DNA of 63,957 nt, from the NCBI RefSeq assembly GCF_004296405.1, contig NZ_PSRR01000010.1, forward strand, positions 1-63,957, given 5' to 3'. Each line of letters begins with the position of its first letter. Position 1 is the stretch's first letter. The translations under genes and the position numbers were made by a program. The notes below the pieces were generated by a model, which was not told the origin of the DNA, did not search any database, and saw only the letters and a list, made by a program, of their open reading frames with translations. Below, piece by piece: positions 38,356-47,055 of this stretch. This DNA is from Bradyrhizobium sp. Leo170 (lineage in GTDB: Bacteria; Pseudomonadota; Alphaproteobacteria; Rhizobiales; Xanthobacteraceae).

Positions 38356-38437
38356 GGCTGATCCGCCGTTTTTGAGAACGCGTCTTGTTCATCAGCGTGC
38401 CATTTGAAGTCAAAAATGACCAGGGAGGGAGACGAAC

Positions 38438-39199
38438 ATGGATTTAGGACTCAAAGGAGCTAACGTTCTCGTCACGGGCAGCACCAAGGGCATCGGCAGG
38501 GCGATCGCCGAGACCTTCGCCGCTGAAGGCGCCAATGTCGGAATTTGCGCGCGCAATCAGGCGGACGTGGACAGCACCGTCACCGCCCTCAAGGCAAAGG
38601 GTGTTGCGGCCTTTGGCGGTTCGGTCGATGTATCCGACGGCGCGGCGCTCAAGGCCTGGGTGAGCGACATGGCATCGAAGCTCGGCGGCGTCGATGTCGT
38701 CGTCGCCAATGTCAGCGCCCTTTCCATCGGGCAGGACGAGGAGAGTTGGGAGAAGGAATTCTCCACCGACATGATGGGAACGGTCCGCCTGGTGAACGCC
38801 GCGATGCCATATCTGGAAAAGAGCGGCGCTCCTGCGATCGTGACGATCGCCAGCGTGTCGGGACGCGAGGTCGACTTTGCGAGCGGCCCCTACGGCACCT
38901 TCAAGGCGGCGATCATCCACTATACGCAGGGCCTGGCCTACCAGCTCGCCGCGAAGGGCATACGGGCCAACTCCGTGTCTCCGGGCAACACCTATTTCGA
39001 GGGCGGTGTCTGGAACATGATCAAGGACAGCAATCCCGAACTGTACAAGACCGCGCTGGCGCTCAATCCGACGGGACGGATGGGCACGCCGCAGGAGATG
39101 GCGAATGCCGTCGTGTTTCTCGCGAGCCGGGCCGCCAGCTTCATCACGGGAACGAACCTTGTCGTGGACGGTGCCTTGACGCGAGGCGTCCAGTTCTAG
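38438..39199 (+). CDS. Short-chain dehydrogenase/reductase
   Basis: A 253-residue Rossmann-fold oxidoreductase. The cofactor motif TGSTKGIGRAIAE lies near residue 13, and the active-site Ser is in VTIASVSGRE. The Tyr-x3-Lys pair appears as YGTFK, about 12 residues after the Ser. The C-terminal segment FITGTNLVVDGALTRGVQF is a classical SDR ending. AGGGAGG precedes the ATG. It lies 82 bp after the transporter genes, probably in the same pathway; the substrate is unknown. Confidence 0.88.
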   Translation: MDLGLKGANVLVTGSTKGIGRAIAETFAAEGANVGICARNQADVDSTVTALKAKGVAAFGGSVDVSDGAALKAWVSDMASKLGGVDVVVANVSALSIGQDEESWEKEFSTDMMGTVRLVNAAMPYLEKSGAPAIVTIASVSGREVDFASGPYGTFKAAIIHYTQGLAYQLAAKGIRANSVSPGNTYFEGGVWNMIKDSNPELYKTALALNPTGRMGTPQEMANAVVFLASRAASFITGTNLVVDGALTRGVQF

Positions 39200-39301
39200 A
39201 GCATTTTCGGTTCTGATTGAATCAGAACCGAAGCTCTAGATTCTTGTTTTGACGCGTTTTCTTCACGCGAACCGGTATCCACTTCGCTCGAAAACGCTCT
39301 G
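39198..39301. repeat. Palindromic intergenic repeat, family B copy 1
   Basis: An imperfect palindrome built around CGGTTCTGATT-GA-ATCAGAACCG, then a tail ending CTCGAAAACGCTCT. A nearly identical copy lies at 52928-53028 (a 2-nt length difference and one A/G change were noticed). The element begins at the stop codon of the SDR gene and could act as its 3' hairpin. Confidence 0.85.
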
Positions 39302-39333
39302 AGGCGCAGCCCCGATGACAACAGGAACTCGAT

Positions 39334-40737
39334 ATGTCTGCGGATCAACTGCACTACAAGTCCATAACTGAACTGTCCGAATTGTTTCGCCGCAAGGAGC
39401 TGTTGCCTTCAGAGGTCACCGAAGCAACGTTGAACCGTATCGACAAGCTCGATGGAGGCTTGCACGGATATGCCATCGTCCTCGCGGAACGGGCCATGGC
39501 GCAGGCAAGGAAGCATGACAGCGAGATCGTCAAGGGCATTTGGCGCGGCCCCCTTCATGGCGTTCCGATCGGTCTGAAGGATCTGTGCTACACGACATTC
39601 GCACCGACGGCGGGCGGCACGAAGATTCATGCGAACTTCGTGCCGTCGTTCAATGCGACCATCGTTGATCGGCTCGAGCGCTCCGGCGCGGTCACGCTCG
39701 GAAAGCTCAAGATGACGGAAGGCGCCTATACCAGCCATCATCCTAATGATCAGGCCCCGCTCAATCCCTGGAATGCGGATTATTGGGTCGGCTCTTCGTC
39801 GACTGGATCGGGCGTCGCCACCTCCGCCGGTCTCTGCTACGGATCGATCGGAAGCGACACGGGCGGTTCGATCAGGTTTCCATCGGCGACCTGCGGGCTG
39901 ACCGGAATCAAGCCGACATGGGGCCGGGTGAGCCGCTATGGCATTTTCCCGCTGGCGGACTCGCTCGATCATATCGGGCCGATGTGCCGAAGTGCTGCAG
40001 ACGCCGCAGCGATGCTGGGCGTCATCGCAGGCGCGGATGCCAACGATCCGACGGCTTTGCAGGCTCCCGTTCCGAATTATCTGGCTCGGATTGGCGATGG
40101 CGTACGCGGCCTCAGGATTGGGGTGGATCGCAAATACACGCAGGAAGGAATCGACCCGCAGGTCGTAGCAGCCTTGCTGGAGGCCGAGCGCACGCTGGTG
40201 GATCTCGGTGCCGAAATCCGTGAGGTTCGATTTCCCTCCTACGAGAAGCTCGTGAGCCTGTGGATTCCGATGTGCTCGGTCGAGACGGCCGAAGCGCACC
40301 TCAAGACCTATCCGTCGCGCAAGTCGGAATACGGTCCGGACCTTGCGCAGTTGATCGAGCAGGGCAGGTCGGTCAGCGGTATCGAAATCGCCGCCATTCA
40401 TCATGAGCGCCTCAAGTTCTGCGGCAGCCTCGCAGCATTGTTTGGGGATATCGACCTTTTGCTCATTCCGACGATGCCGGTGCCGATTCCGACGCTTGCG
40501 AAGATGAGTGAATATGGCGCTGATCCGAATGTGTTGTTGAGCATCCTGCGATTCACCGCGGTGTTCGACTTCAGCGGAAGTCCGACCATTACGCTCCCCA
40601 TGGGGGTTGCGTCAGATCGGATGCCGTTGAGCATGCAACTGGTCGGCCCGCATCTATCTGAGGGTGTGCTTGCTCGCGCAGCTCACGCGTTCCAGTCGAC
40701 GACGGACTGGCATACCCTGCGGCCGCCGATTGGATGA
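39334..40737 (+). CDS. Amidase-signature family amidase (second copy)
   Basis: A 467-residue AS-family hydrolase with Lys in GVPIGLKDLCY, cis-Ser in VGSSSTGSGVATSAG and the nucleophile in GSDTGGSIRFPSA. It is clearly paralogous to the amidase at 31212: same length, nearly the same motif spacing and shared stretches such as GLKPTWGRVSRYG/GIKPTWGRVSRYG. It is separated from the transporter operon by a repeat element, so it may have its own promoter. Probably a second amide hydrolase of differing specificity. Confidence 0.88.
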   Translation: MSADQLHYKSITELSELFRRKELLPSEVTEATLNRIDKLDGGLHGYAIVLAERAMAQARKHDSEIVKGIWRGPLHGVPIGLKDLCYTTFAPTAGGTKIHANFVPSFNATIVDRLERSGAVTLGKLKMTEGAYTSHHPNDQAPLNPWNADYWVGSSSTGSGVATSAGLCYGSIGSDTGGSIRFPSATCGLTGIKPTWGRVSRYGIFPLADSLDHIGPMCRSAADAAAMLGVIAGADANDPTALQAPVPNYLARIGDGVRGLRIGVDRKYTQEGIDPQVVAALLEAERTLVDLGAEIREVRFPSYEKLVSLWIPMCSVETAEAHLKTYPSRKSEYGPDLAQLIEQGRSVSGIEIAAIHHERLKFCGSLAALFGDIDLLLIPTMPVPIPTLAKMSEYGADPNVLLSILRFTAVFDFSGSPTITLPMGVASDRMPLSMQLVGPHLSEGVLARAAHAFQSTTDWHTLRPPIG

Positions 40738-40754
40738 CCCTGGCCGGGACCGGC

Positions 40755-40910
40755 CTATTGCGTGAAGAAGAGCACGGCGGCGATAGCGCCCGACAGCGCA
40801 ATCGCCGCGATCGTCGCGGTGGTCGACAGGACACCCATCGCTCGCATCGCGCCGGCGAAGATCATGATCAGAGGCGTCGCGGTGAGGAGGCCGACCTGCG
40901 CGTCGCTCAT
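40755..40910 (-). CDS. Small hydrophobic membrane protein (51 aa)
   Basis: A 51-residue frame, MSDAQVGLLTATPLIMIFAG..., hydrophobic over most of its length and ending AAVLFFTQ, so it should span the membrane once or twice. GGAG eight bases upstream supports the ATG. It converges with the second amidase, whose stop is 18 bp away. No function is recognised. Confidence 0.5.
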   Translation of the reverse strand: MSDAQVGLLTATPLIMIFAGAMRAMGVLSTTATIAAIALSGAIAAVLFFTQ

Positions 40911-40928
40911 GGTTCCAACTCCGATTCG

Positions 40929-41019
40929 TAGATCTCTTTGTTTGAGCATGATCTCCACGCAAACGCTTCGCGTTTGTCGCGAGGGAAAACCGGTTTCCAC
41001 TTTTCCGGATCATGCTCTG
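40929..41019. repeat. Palindromic intergenic repeat, family C copy 1
   Basis: Contains TTTGTTTGAGCATGATC, an inner AAACGC-TTC-GCGTTT hairpin, then CGGTTTCCACTTTTCCGG and ATCATGCTCT. Related copies lie at 50933-50971, 54497-54598 and 55443-55543, and a fragment at about 47033-47047. Confidence 0.85.
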
Positions 41020-41081
41020 ACGCCGGCCGCCTTCGCGCGACCGTGCTGACCCGGACCCTACGCGGCGGGCTGCACCCGTCT

Positions 41082-41095
41082 TTGTCCCGCAACAA
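41082..41095. promoter_or_regulatory. FixK/NnrR-type box upstream of norE
   Basis: TTGTCCCGCAACAA has the TTG-N8-CAA form of Crp/Fnr-family anaerobic operators. Its centre is about 64 bp before the norE ATG, allowing a start site near position -41.5. Confidence 0.65.
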
Positions 41096-41152
41096 AGATC
41101 GCCGCTGTCATCCCCGATAGCGATCCCAGCGACGACCCCGCCCGGAGGATCC

Positions 41153-41722
41153 ATGTCGGCTCAAGATTGCGAAGTGCAGGAAAGCGGCCTGCTGGCTGAA
41201 CTCCCCGGCGACCCCATGATCTGGGTCCTGATCTTCAGCGAATTCGCCGTCTTTGGTCTGCTGCTGGGCGCGTTCGCGGTCGCCCGCGCCGTCAACCCCG
41301 TTATCTTTGCCTCCGGCCAGGCCGTCCTGGATCCCGGCCTTGCGGCCCTCAACACCTTGGTGTTGGTGACCAGTGGGTGGGCCGCTGCACGTGGCGCGGC
41401 GGCTGCTCGCGCGCGTGCAGCGGCGGCCTGCCGTCGCTGGCTGCTGCTCGCGATCGCGCTTGGAGGCGCGTTCGTTGCGATCAAGCTTCTCGAATACGAT
41501 AGCGAGATCGCGACCGGTGTGGGACTGGAGACCAGCACGTTCTTCACGCTGTACTTCCTGCTGACCGGCTTCCACCTGCTGCACATCGTGCTCGGCATGG
41601 TGATCCTGGCAGTGGTCCAGCGCGGTGCGGAACCCGACGCGGTCGAGACCGGAACGTCGTTCTGGCACATGGTCGACCTGGTCTGGATCCTGATGTTTCC
41701 GATCATCTATCTGGTGCGCTGA
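41153..41722 (+). CDS. norE: NorE-type cytochrome c oxidase subunit III-like protein
   Basis: A 189-residue membrane protein with about five hydrophobic segments, of the cytochrome oxidase subunit III family. Segments such as MIWVLIFSEFAVFGLLLGAF and FFTLYFLLTGFHLLHIVLGM (residues about 125-145) are typical of NorE. NorE accompanies nitric oxide reductase in many denitrifiers and improves NO turnover, though it is not catalytic. It is followed by norF after 1 bp and lies behind a TTG-N8-CAA box. Confidence 0.87.
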   Translation: MSAQDCEVQESGLLAELPGDPMIWVLIFSEFAVFGLLLGAFAVARAVNPVIFASGQAVLDPGLAALNTLVLVTSGWAAARGAAAARARAAAACRRWLLLAIALGGAFVAIKLLEYDSEIATGVGLETSTFFTLYFLLTGFHLLHIVLGMVILAVVQRGAEPDAVETGTSFWHMVDLVWILMFPIIYLVR

Positions 41723-41723
41723 A

Positions 41724-41990
41724 ATGATGGCCCGTCATCCGCTCGAAACGACCCTGATTCTCCTGATCGGCCTCGCGATCGCGACGCTCATCGCTTCCCG
41801 AAGCGTGCCGGTTGCCTGGTTGGGCAACGTCGTCGTGCTCGCCCTCGCGGCCCTGAAAGGGCGATGGATCCTGCTCGACTTCCTCGGACTTCGCGCGGTG
41901 CCGGCGATCTGGCGCGGACTGGTCAGCGCCTGGGTGCTCGGCGTGGCATCGTTCGCCTTGGCTGCCTCCGTCGCCAGACTGCTGATCTGA
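41724..41990 (+). CDS. norF: NorF-like small membrane protein
   Basis: An 88-residue protein with three hydrophobic segments. ALKGRWILLDFLGLRAVP near residue 43 resembles the cytochrome oxidase subunit IV/NorF family. NorE and NorF are encoded together next to norCBQD in several alphaproteobacteria and support NO reductase function by an unclear mechanism. It begins 1 bp after norE and is evidently co-translated. Confidence 0.8.
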   Translation: MMARHPLETTLILLIGLAIATLIASRSVPVAWLGNVVVLALAALKGRWILLDFLGLRAVPAIWRGLVSAWVLGVASFALAASVARLLI

Positions 41991-42010
41991 GGCGGCGAAT
42001 GCGACGCTGG

Positions 42011-42024
42011 TTGCTCCAGCACAA
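42011..42024. promoter_or_regulatory. FixK/NnrR-type box upstream of norCBQD
   Basis: TTGCTCCAGCACAA is a TTG-N8-CAA palindrome-like site, TTGC at one end matching the FixK2 consensus half. Its centre is about 78 bp before the norC ATG. Confidence 0.7.
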
Positions 42025-42095
42025 AGAACCGATGGGGCTGCCACGTAGATTGGCGCGGCGCTCGCACTATCAACAAGAACGGGAAAGGATAGGTG

Positions 42096-42548
42096 ATGGC
42101 TGAACGCCTCACGAAAACGGCTGCCCGGAACGTCTTCTACGGGGGATCCGCCTTCTTCTTTGCGATCTTCCTCGGCCTGACGGCCCACAGCCACTACTAC
42201 ATGGTGAACACCTCGACGAACGCCTCGACGCTGACGGATTCGGTCGCGCGCGGCAAACATGTCTGGGAAAAGAACTCCTGCATCAACTGCCACACGCTGC
42301 TGGGCGAGGGCGCCTATTTCGCGCCGGAAGTCGGCAATGTCTGGGATCGCTGGGGCGGCAAGGAAGACCCGGCCGCTGCAAGGGACATCCTGAAGTCGTG
42401 GATGCAGGCGCAGCCGTCCGGCGCGCCGGGCCGGCGGCAGATGCCGCAATTCAACCTGACCGACCAGGAACTCAACGATCTCGCCGACTTCCTGCAATGG
42501 ACCGGCACCATCAAGCGCCATGACTGGCCGCCCAACAAGGCCGGATGA
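42096..42548 (+). CDS. norC: Nitric oxide reductase subunit C
   Basis: A 150-residue membrane-anchored monohaem cytochrome c. One N-terminal membrane anchor (NVFYGGSAFFFAIFLGL) is followed by a periplasmic domain with the haem motif CINCHTLLGEGAYFAPE (CxxCH near residue 62) and an axial Met in RRQMPQFNLT. It passes electrons to NorB. GGAAAGGA precedes the ATG; an adjacent GTG is less likely. It begins the norCBQD operon. Confidence 0.95.
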   Translation: MAERLTKTAARNVFYGGSAFFFAIFLGLTAHSHYYMVNTSTNASTLTDSVARGKHVWEKNSCINCHTLLGEGAYFAPEVGNVWDRWGGKEDPAAARDILKSWMQAQPSGAPGRRQMPQFNLTDQELNDLADFLQWTGTIKRHDWPPNKAG

Positions 42549-42588
42549 GCACCGCGTCCCGACAGCCCTTCAACAAGTGAGCTTTTCG

Positions 42589-43935
42589 ATGAAATACCAG
42601 ACCCAGAAAGTCGCGATGCTGTATTTCTACGGCGCGCTGACGCTTTTCCTCGCGCAGGTCGTCTTCGGCCTGCTCGCCGGCACGATCTACGTCCTGCCGA
42701 ACACGCTTTCGGTCATCCTGCCCTTCAACATCGTCAGGATGATACACACCAACGCCCTGATCGTGTGGTCGCTGATCGGCTTCATGGGCGCGACCTACTA
42801 CCTGTTGCCGGAGGAGACCGAGACCGAGCTCTTCAGTCCGCTGCTCGCGAAGATCCAGTTCTGGATGTTCTTCGGCGCCGCGGGCGCCGCGGTCGTCGGC
42901 TATCTCTTCCACTACCATGAGGGGCGTGAATTCCTCGAGCAGCCCTTCATCATCAAGGTCGGCATCGTCGTCGTCTGCCTGATGTTCCTGTTCAACGTGA
43001 CGATGACGGCGCTGAAGGGGCGCAAGACCACGGTGACGAACATCCTGCTGTTCGGCCTGTGGGGAGTCGCGATCTTCTTCCTGTTCGCGTTCTACAATCC
43101 GGCGAACCTTGCAGTCGACAAGATGTACTGGTGGTACATCGTGCATCTGTGGGTCGAGGGCGTCTGGGAGCTGATCATGGCCTCCGTGCTCGCCTTCCTG
43201 ATGATCAAGCTCAACGGCATCGACCGCGAGGTGGTCGAGAAGTGGCTCTACGTCATCATCGGTCTGGCGCTGTTCTCGGGCATCCTCGGCACCGGCCACC
43301 ACTTCTACTGGATCGGCGCGCCGGGATACTGGCAGTGGATCGGCTCGCTGTTCTCGACGCTGGAGGTCGCGCCCTTCTTCACCATGGTGATCTTCACCGT
43401 GCAGATGACCTGGAAGGCCGGACGCAAGCATCCGAACCGTGCGGCGCTGTTGTGGTCAGTCGGTTGCTCCGTGATGGCGTTCCTCGGCGCCGGCGTGTGG
43501 GGCTTCCTGCACACCCTGTCCTCGGTCAACTATTACACGCACGGCACCCAAGTGACCGCTGCGCACGGGCACCTCGCGTTCTTCGGTGCCTATGTGATGC
43601 TGAACCTCGCGGTGATGGCTTACGCGATCCCGGAGATACGCGGACGCGCGCCATACAACCAGTGGCTCAGCATGGCAAGCTTCTGGATCATGTGCACGGC
43701 GATGCTGACGATGACCTTCGCGCTCACCTTCGCCGGCATCATCCAGGTCCATCTGCAGCGCGTGCTCGGCCAGAGCTACATGGAAGTGCAGGACCAGCTC
43801 GCAATGTTCTACTGGGTCCGTCTCGGCTCCGGTGTGTTCGTCGCGATCTCCGCGCTGATGTTCGTCTGGGCGGTGCTGGTGCCCGGACGTGAGAAGCACT
43901 CCCTGGCCGGCGGAGCCCTGCAGCCGGCCGAGTAG
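42589..43935 (+). CDS. norB: Nitric oxide reductase subunit B
   Basis: A 448-residue, 12-TM haem-copper-family enzyme that reduces 2 NO to N2O. Haem and FeB ligands are visible: RMIHTNALI (low-spin haem His), HLWVEGVWE (FeB His and the essential Glu), GTGHHFYWIG (two FeB His) and HGHLAFFG. The lack of a fused quinol-oxidising N-terminal domain and the adjacent norC make it the cytochrome-c-dependent cNor type. Start at 42589, 40 bp after norC. Confidence 0.96.
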   Translation: MKYQTQKVAMLYFYGALTLFLAQVVFGLLAGTIYVLPNTLSVILPFNIVRMIHTNALIVWSLIGFMGATYYLLPEETETELFSPLLAKIQFWMFFGAAGAAVVGYLFHYHEGREFLEQPFIIKVGIVVVCLMFLFNVTMTALKGRKTTVTNILLFGLWGVAIFFLFAFYNPANLAVDKMYWWYIVHLWVEGVWELIMASVLAFLMIKLNGIDREVVEKWLYVIIGLALFSGILGTGHHFYWIGAPGYWQWIGSLFSTLEVAPFFTMVIFTVQMTWKAGRKHPNRAALLWSVGCSVMAFLGAGVWGFLHTLSSVNYYTHGTQVTAAHGHLAFFGAYVMLNLAVMAYAIPEIRGRAPYNQWLSMASFWIMCTAMLTMTFALTFAGIIQVHLQRVLGQSYMEVQDQLAMFYWVRLGSGVFVAISALMFVWAVLVPGREKHSLAGGALQPAE

Positions 43936-43943
43936 AGCAACGC

Positions 43944-43968
43944 GGCGGCCGCGCACCTCGCGGCCGCC
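43944..43968 (+). other. Intercistronic hairpin between norB and norQ
   Basis: GGCGGCCGCG (43944-43953) and CGCGGCCGCC (43959-43968) form a perfect 10-bp GC-only stem with a CACCT loop and no U-tract. It probably stabilises the upstream norCB message or lowers norQD expression rather than ending transcription. Confidence 0.6.
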
Positions 43969-43996
43969 ATTCCCCTGGATGTCCCGGAGAACCATC

Positions 43997-44809
43997 ATGA
44001 AATCCGTCCTTCAGGCTGTAGCAGGCTCCGTTTCGGAGATTCCGGCTTATGTGCCGAGTGGAAACGAGTGCGCGCTGTTCGAGCACGCGTGGCGTCACCG
44101 CCTGCCGGTGCTGCTGAAAGGCCCAACGGGCTGCGGCAAGACCCGCTTCGTGGCTCACATGGCCGCACGCCTCGGCATCCCCTTGCATACCGTCGCCTGC
44201 CACGACGACCTCACCGCGGCCGATCTCACCGGCCGCTATTTGCTCAAGGGCGGCGACACGGTCTGGACGGACGGTCCCCTGACGCGGGCGGTACGCGAAG
44301 GCGGCATCTGCTATCTCGACGAGGTGGTGGAAGCCCGCAAGGACGTGACGGTGGTGCTGCATCCATTGACCCACGACCGCCGGCTCCTGCCGCTCGAACG
44401 GACCGGCGAGGAGCTCGTCGCGCCGCCGGGCTTCATGCTGGTCGTGTCCTACAATCCCGGCTACCAGAGCCTGTTGAAGGCATTGAAGCCTTCGACGCGG
44501 CAACGCTTCGTTGCCATCGAGTTCGACTTTCTGCCGCCGGAGCAGGAGATCGCCGTCGTGTCGGCGGAAAGCGGGCTTCCACCGGATCGCGTGCGCCCGC
44601 TGGTTCAGCTTGCCCAACGCCTACGCGCGCTGAAGGGACATGACCTGGAGGAGGGCGTCTCGACGCGCCTCATCGTCTACTGCGCCACCCTCGTCGCGGC
44701 CGGTGTTTCCGTCACCGAGGCCGTCCTCGCCGGCATGATCGAGCCGCTGACTGACGATAGCGACGTCAAGGCCGCGCTGGTGGAGGTCACACGGGCCGTG
44801 ATTGGATAG
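43997..44809 (+). CDS. norQ: NorQ, MoxR-type AAA+ ATPase for NO reductase maturation
   Basis: A 270-residue ATPase. Walker A is GPTGCGKTRFVAHMA (about residue 38) and Walker B is GGICYLDEVVEA. VVSYNPGYQSLLKALKPSTRQR is characteristic of NorQ/CbbQ. With NorD it inserts the non-haem iron FeB into NorB. The ATG at 43997 is 61 bp after norB, past the hairpin. Confidence 0.93.
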   Translation: MKSVLQAVAGSVSEIPAYVPSGNECALFEHAWRHRLPVLLKGPTGCGKTRFVAHMAARLGIPLHTVACHDDLTAADLTGRYLLKGGDTVWTDGPLTRAVREGGICYLDEVVEARKDVTVVLHPLTHDRRLLPLERTGEELVAPPGFMLVVSYNPGYQSLLKALKPSTRQRFVAIEFDFLPPEQEIAVVSAESGLPPDRVRPLVQLAQRLRALKGHDLEEGVSTRLIVYCATLVAAGVSVTEAVLAGMIEPLTDDSDVKAALVEVTRAVIG

Positions 44810-44819
44810 GTGAGCGCCG

Positions 44820-46733
44820 ATGCTGGATTTTCTCGAGCTGGAGGAGACCGTCGGCCGTGCGTGGCATCGCCTGGTCGGCGCGACTGCGTCCTATCCGGTT
44901 CATGCCGAACACGCCGTCGCACTCTCGGAGATGCAGGGACAGATCGCCGTCATGTTCCGCGCGCTCGGCGGCGAGGCGGGCGTTGCGCTCGCCGGCGCGG
45001 GCGCGCGCAAATCCGGACACCGGCTCGCCTGGAGGCAGAGGATTGGCCTCGGTGATGAATCCCTTGCCCATCCCGGGCGCGACGCGGCGACCGTCTTCCT
45101 GCCCGAGCGCATCGCTTTGTTTCCGGATCGCGGCCTGAACGCGGCTCTCTATCGTTGGCTCGCTGCGTGGTTTGCGATCGTGCCGCTGGAGGCGATAGAT
45201 GAGACCGATCCGCTCCGGCGCGATCTCCTCATCTTGCGTCGCGCCCGCGCCACGGCCGCCATGGTCGCCGCTCGATTTCCGGGACTAGCCGGCTCCTACA
45301 CGCGACTGGCCGCGGCAGTCGCATCTGGCCGGCCGCAGCGGCCATTGCCTCGCGTGGAGCGCGAGGTCGAACAGATCGTGCTCGCGCTGCTTGGCGCCGC
45401 GGCGCCGCCGCAAGGAAAGCTTTGGCTTTCGCTGACCGGCGACAAGGCGCTGCGAGAACGGGCGCCGCCCGGATATCGTCCGGTGCTGCCATGTCCATTG
45501 TGGGGCGATTGCTGGACCCGCGACGTCGGGCAGGTATCTCAAGATCAGGACGACGCCTCGCACGACGCCCAGGCGGACGCGCCGGACTCGCGAAAGCGCT
45601 TTGCGACCCGCGAGCGGGAGAACGGAGCCGACAAGAGAGATCCGTTCATCCTCAACCGGTTCGAGAAGATCCTGGCCATGGCGGAGATGGTGAACGTCGA
45701 CCGTCCCTCCGACGACACCGAGGACGAAAATGCGCGCAAGGCGGCCGACGATCTGGAAGAGCTGTCAATCGGGCGGCGCAGCGGAAAGCCTGCGACGAAG
45801 CTGAAGTTCGATCTCGATCTGCCGCCGGAAGCGGTCGATCCCTCGCGGCTCGACGGCGAACGGCTGTATCCGGAATGGGATTACCGCAGTCGCAGCTACA
45901 TGCAGGACCACTGCCGTGTGTTGACGGCGCATGCGAGCGAGACCGGCGAAAGCTGGGCGGCGGACCAGGCCACGCACCGTCGCATCCGCCAGGTGCGGCG
46001 CCAGTTCGAGGCGCTGCGGCCCCGCCACGAGCTCGCGAGGGCACAGCCCGACGGGCACGACCTCGACATCGACGCGCTGGTCCGTGCCCGTTGCGATCTC
46101 CGTGCCGGCAGCGGCACGCTCGATCGCGTTCACCTCGCGATGCGGCCGCAAGGCCACGATCTGGCGGTGACGCTGCTCGTCGACGTGTCGCTCTCGACCG
46201 ACGCCTGGGTCGACGGGTACCGCGTGCTGGACGTGGAGAAGGAGGCGTTGCTTGTCCTCGCTCACGGACTGTCGGCCTGCGGCGATCACCACAGCATCCT
46301 GACCTTCACCTCGCGCCGGCGTTCATGGGTGCGGCTCGAAACCGTCAAGGCGTTCGGAGAGCCGATGAGTGCGCAGGTCGAGCGGCGGATCGGGGCGCTC
46401 AAACCCGGATACTATACCCGCATCGGCGCGGCTGTGCGCCACGCCGCGTCCGAACTCGCAGCGCAGCCGCAGCGGAAGAAATTGCTGATCGTTCTCACCG
46501 ACGGCAAGCCGAACGACGTCGACCACTATGAGGGGCGCCTCGCCATCGAAGACACCCGCAAGGCCGTCCAGGAGGCGCGCCGGCTCGGCGCCGCAGTCTT
46601 CGGCGTCACGATCGATGCAACCGCCCAGAGTTATTTTCCAACGCTGTTCGGGCGAAGCGGCTATGCGATCGTCGGCAACATCCGACGCCTGCCGGCCGCC
46701 TTGCCGGCGCTCTACCGGCAACTCACGCAATAG
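44820..46733 (+). CDS. norD: NorD, VWA-domain NO reductase maturation protein
   Basis: A 637-residue cytoplasmic protein. The C-terminal third is a von Willebrand factor A domain with a MIDAS motif DVSLS (in VTLLVDVSLSTDAW, about residue 455) and a later Asp in LIVLTDGKPND. The middle is charged and low-complexity (residues about 240-300). NorD works with the NorQ ATPase to activate the NorB iron site. It begins 10 bp after norQ and ends the operon. Confidence 0.92.
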   Translation: MLDFLELEETVGRAWHRLVGATASYPVHAEHAVALSEMQGQIAVMFRALGGEAGVALAGAGARKSGHRLAWRQRIGLGDESLAHPGRDAATVFLPERIALFPDRGLNAALYRWLAAWFAIVPLEAIDETDPLRRDLLILRRARATAAMVAARFPGLAGSYTRLAAAVASGRPQRPLPRVEREVEQIVLALLGAAAPPQGKLWLSLTGDKALRERAPPGYRPVLPCPLWGDCWTRDVGQVSQDQDDASHDAQADAPDSRKRFATRERENGADKRDPFILNRFEKILAMAEMVNVDRPSDDTEDENARKAADDLEELSIGRRSGKPATKLKFDLDLPPEAVDPSRLDGERLYPEWDYRSRSYMQDHCRVLTAHASETGESWAADQATHRRIRQVRRQFEALRPRHELARAQPDGHDLDIDALVRARCDLRAGSGTLDRVHLAMRPQGHDLAVTLLVDVSLSTDAWVDGYRVLDVEKEALLVLAHGLSACGDHHSILTFTSRRRSWVRLETVKAFGEPMSAQVERRIGALKPGYYTRIGAAVRHAASELAAQPQRKKLLIVLTDGKPNDVDHYEGRLAIEDTRKAVQEARRLGAAVFGVTIDATAQSYFPTLFGRSGYAIVGNIRRLPAALPALYRQLTQ

Positions 46734-46797
46734 CCAGCTTCTCGGGCAGATGCTGGGCTATCGCATATAGCTGTTTGATGGCCGTGAACGAGGCGGG

Positions 46798-46948
46798 CCT
46801 CATGGTTCTCCGAGCGATGCGCAGCATCGTCTCGAGACGCGCCGCAAGCGGCGCTCCTCACCATGAGGATCAAAGATTCCGCCGCGAAATCAGACCTCAT
46901 CCTGAGGAGCCCGCCAAAGTCGGGCGTCTCGAAGGATGGGCCGCGATG
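46798..46948. repeat. Intergenic repeat, family D
   Basis: This 322-bp gap between convergent norD and hemN (46734-47055) holds no convincing gene. It contains words such as CCTCATGGTTCTCCGAG, CTCCTCACCATGAGGAT and CCTCATCCTGAGGAGC, which form hairpins around CTCATCCTGAGG-like palindromes. A family C fragment (GATCGGATCATGCTCT) follows near 47033. I recall similar words as common in Bradyrhizobium intergenic regions. Confidence 0.55.
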
Positions 46949-47055
46949 GAACCGCCCACCAAGTTCTATTCCATATGCAATAGCACTGCCCGCAAGCGGA
47001 GGAAGTGTAGCCAAGCTGCAATCGATCAACCTGATCGGATCATGCTCTCGTTAGT

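Noticed and set aside
42511..43431. 306-residue frame antisense to norB
   Set aside because: His/Asp/Glu-rich composition of an antisense shadow; norB is certain.
46734..47055. Possible small genes between norD and hemN
   Set aside because: All frames there run through repeat-family sequence and lack ribosome-binding sites.
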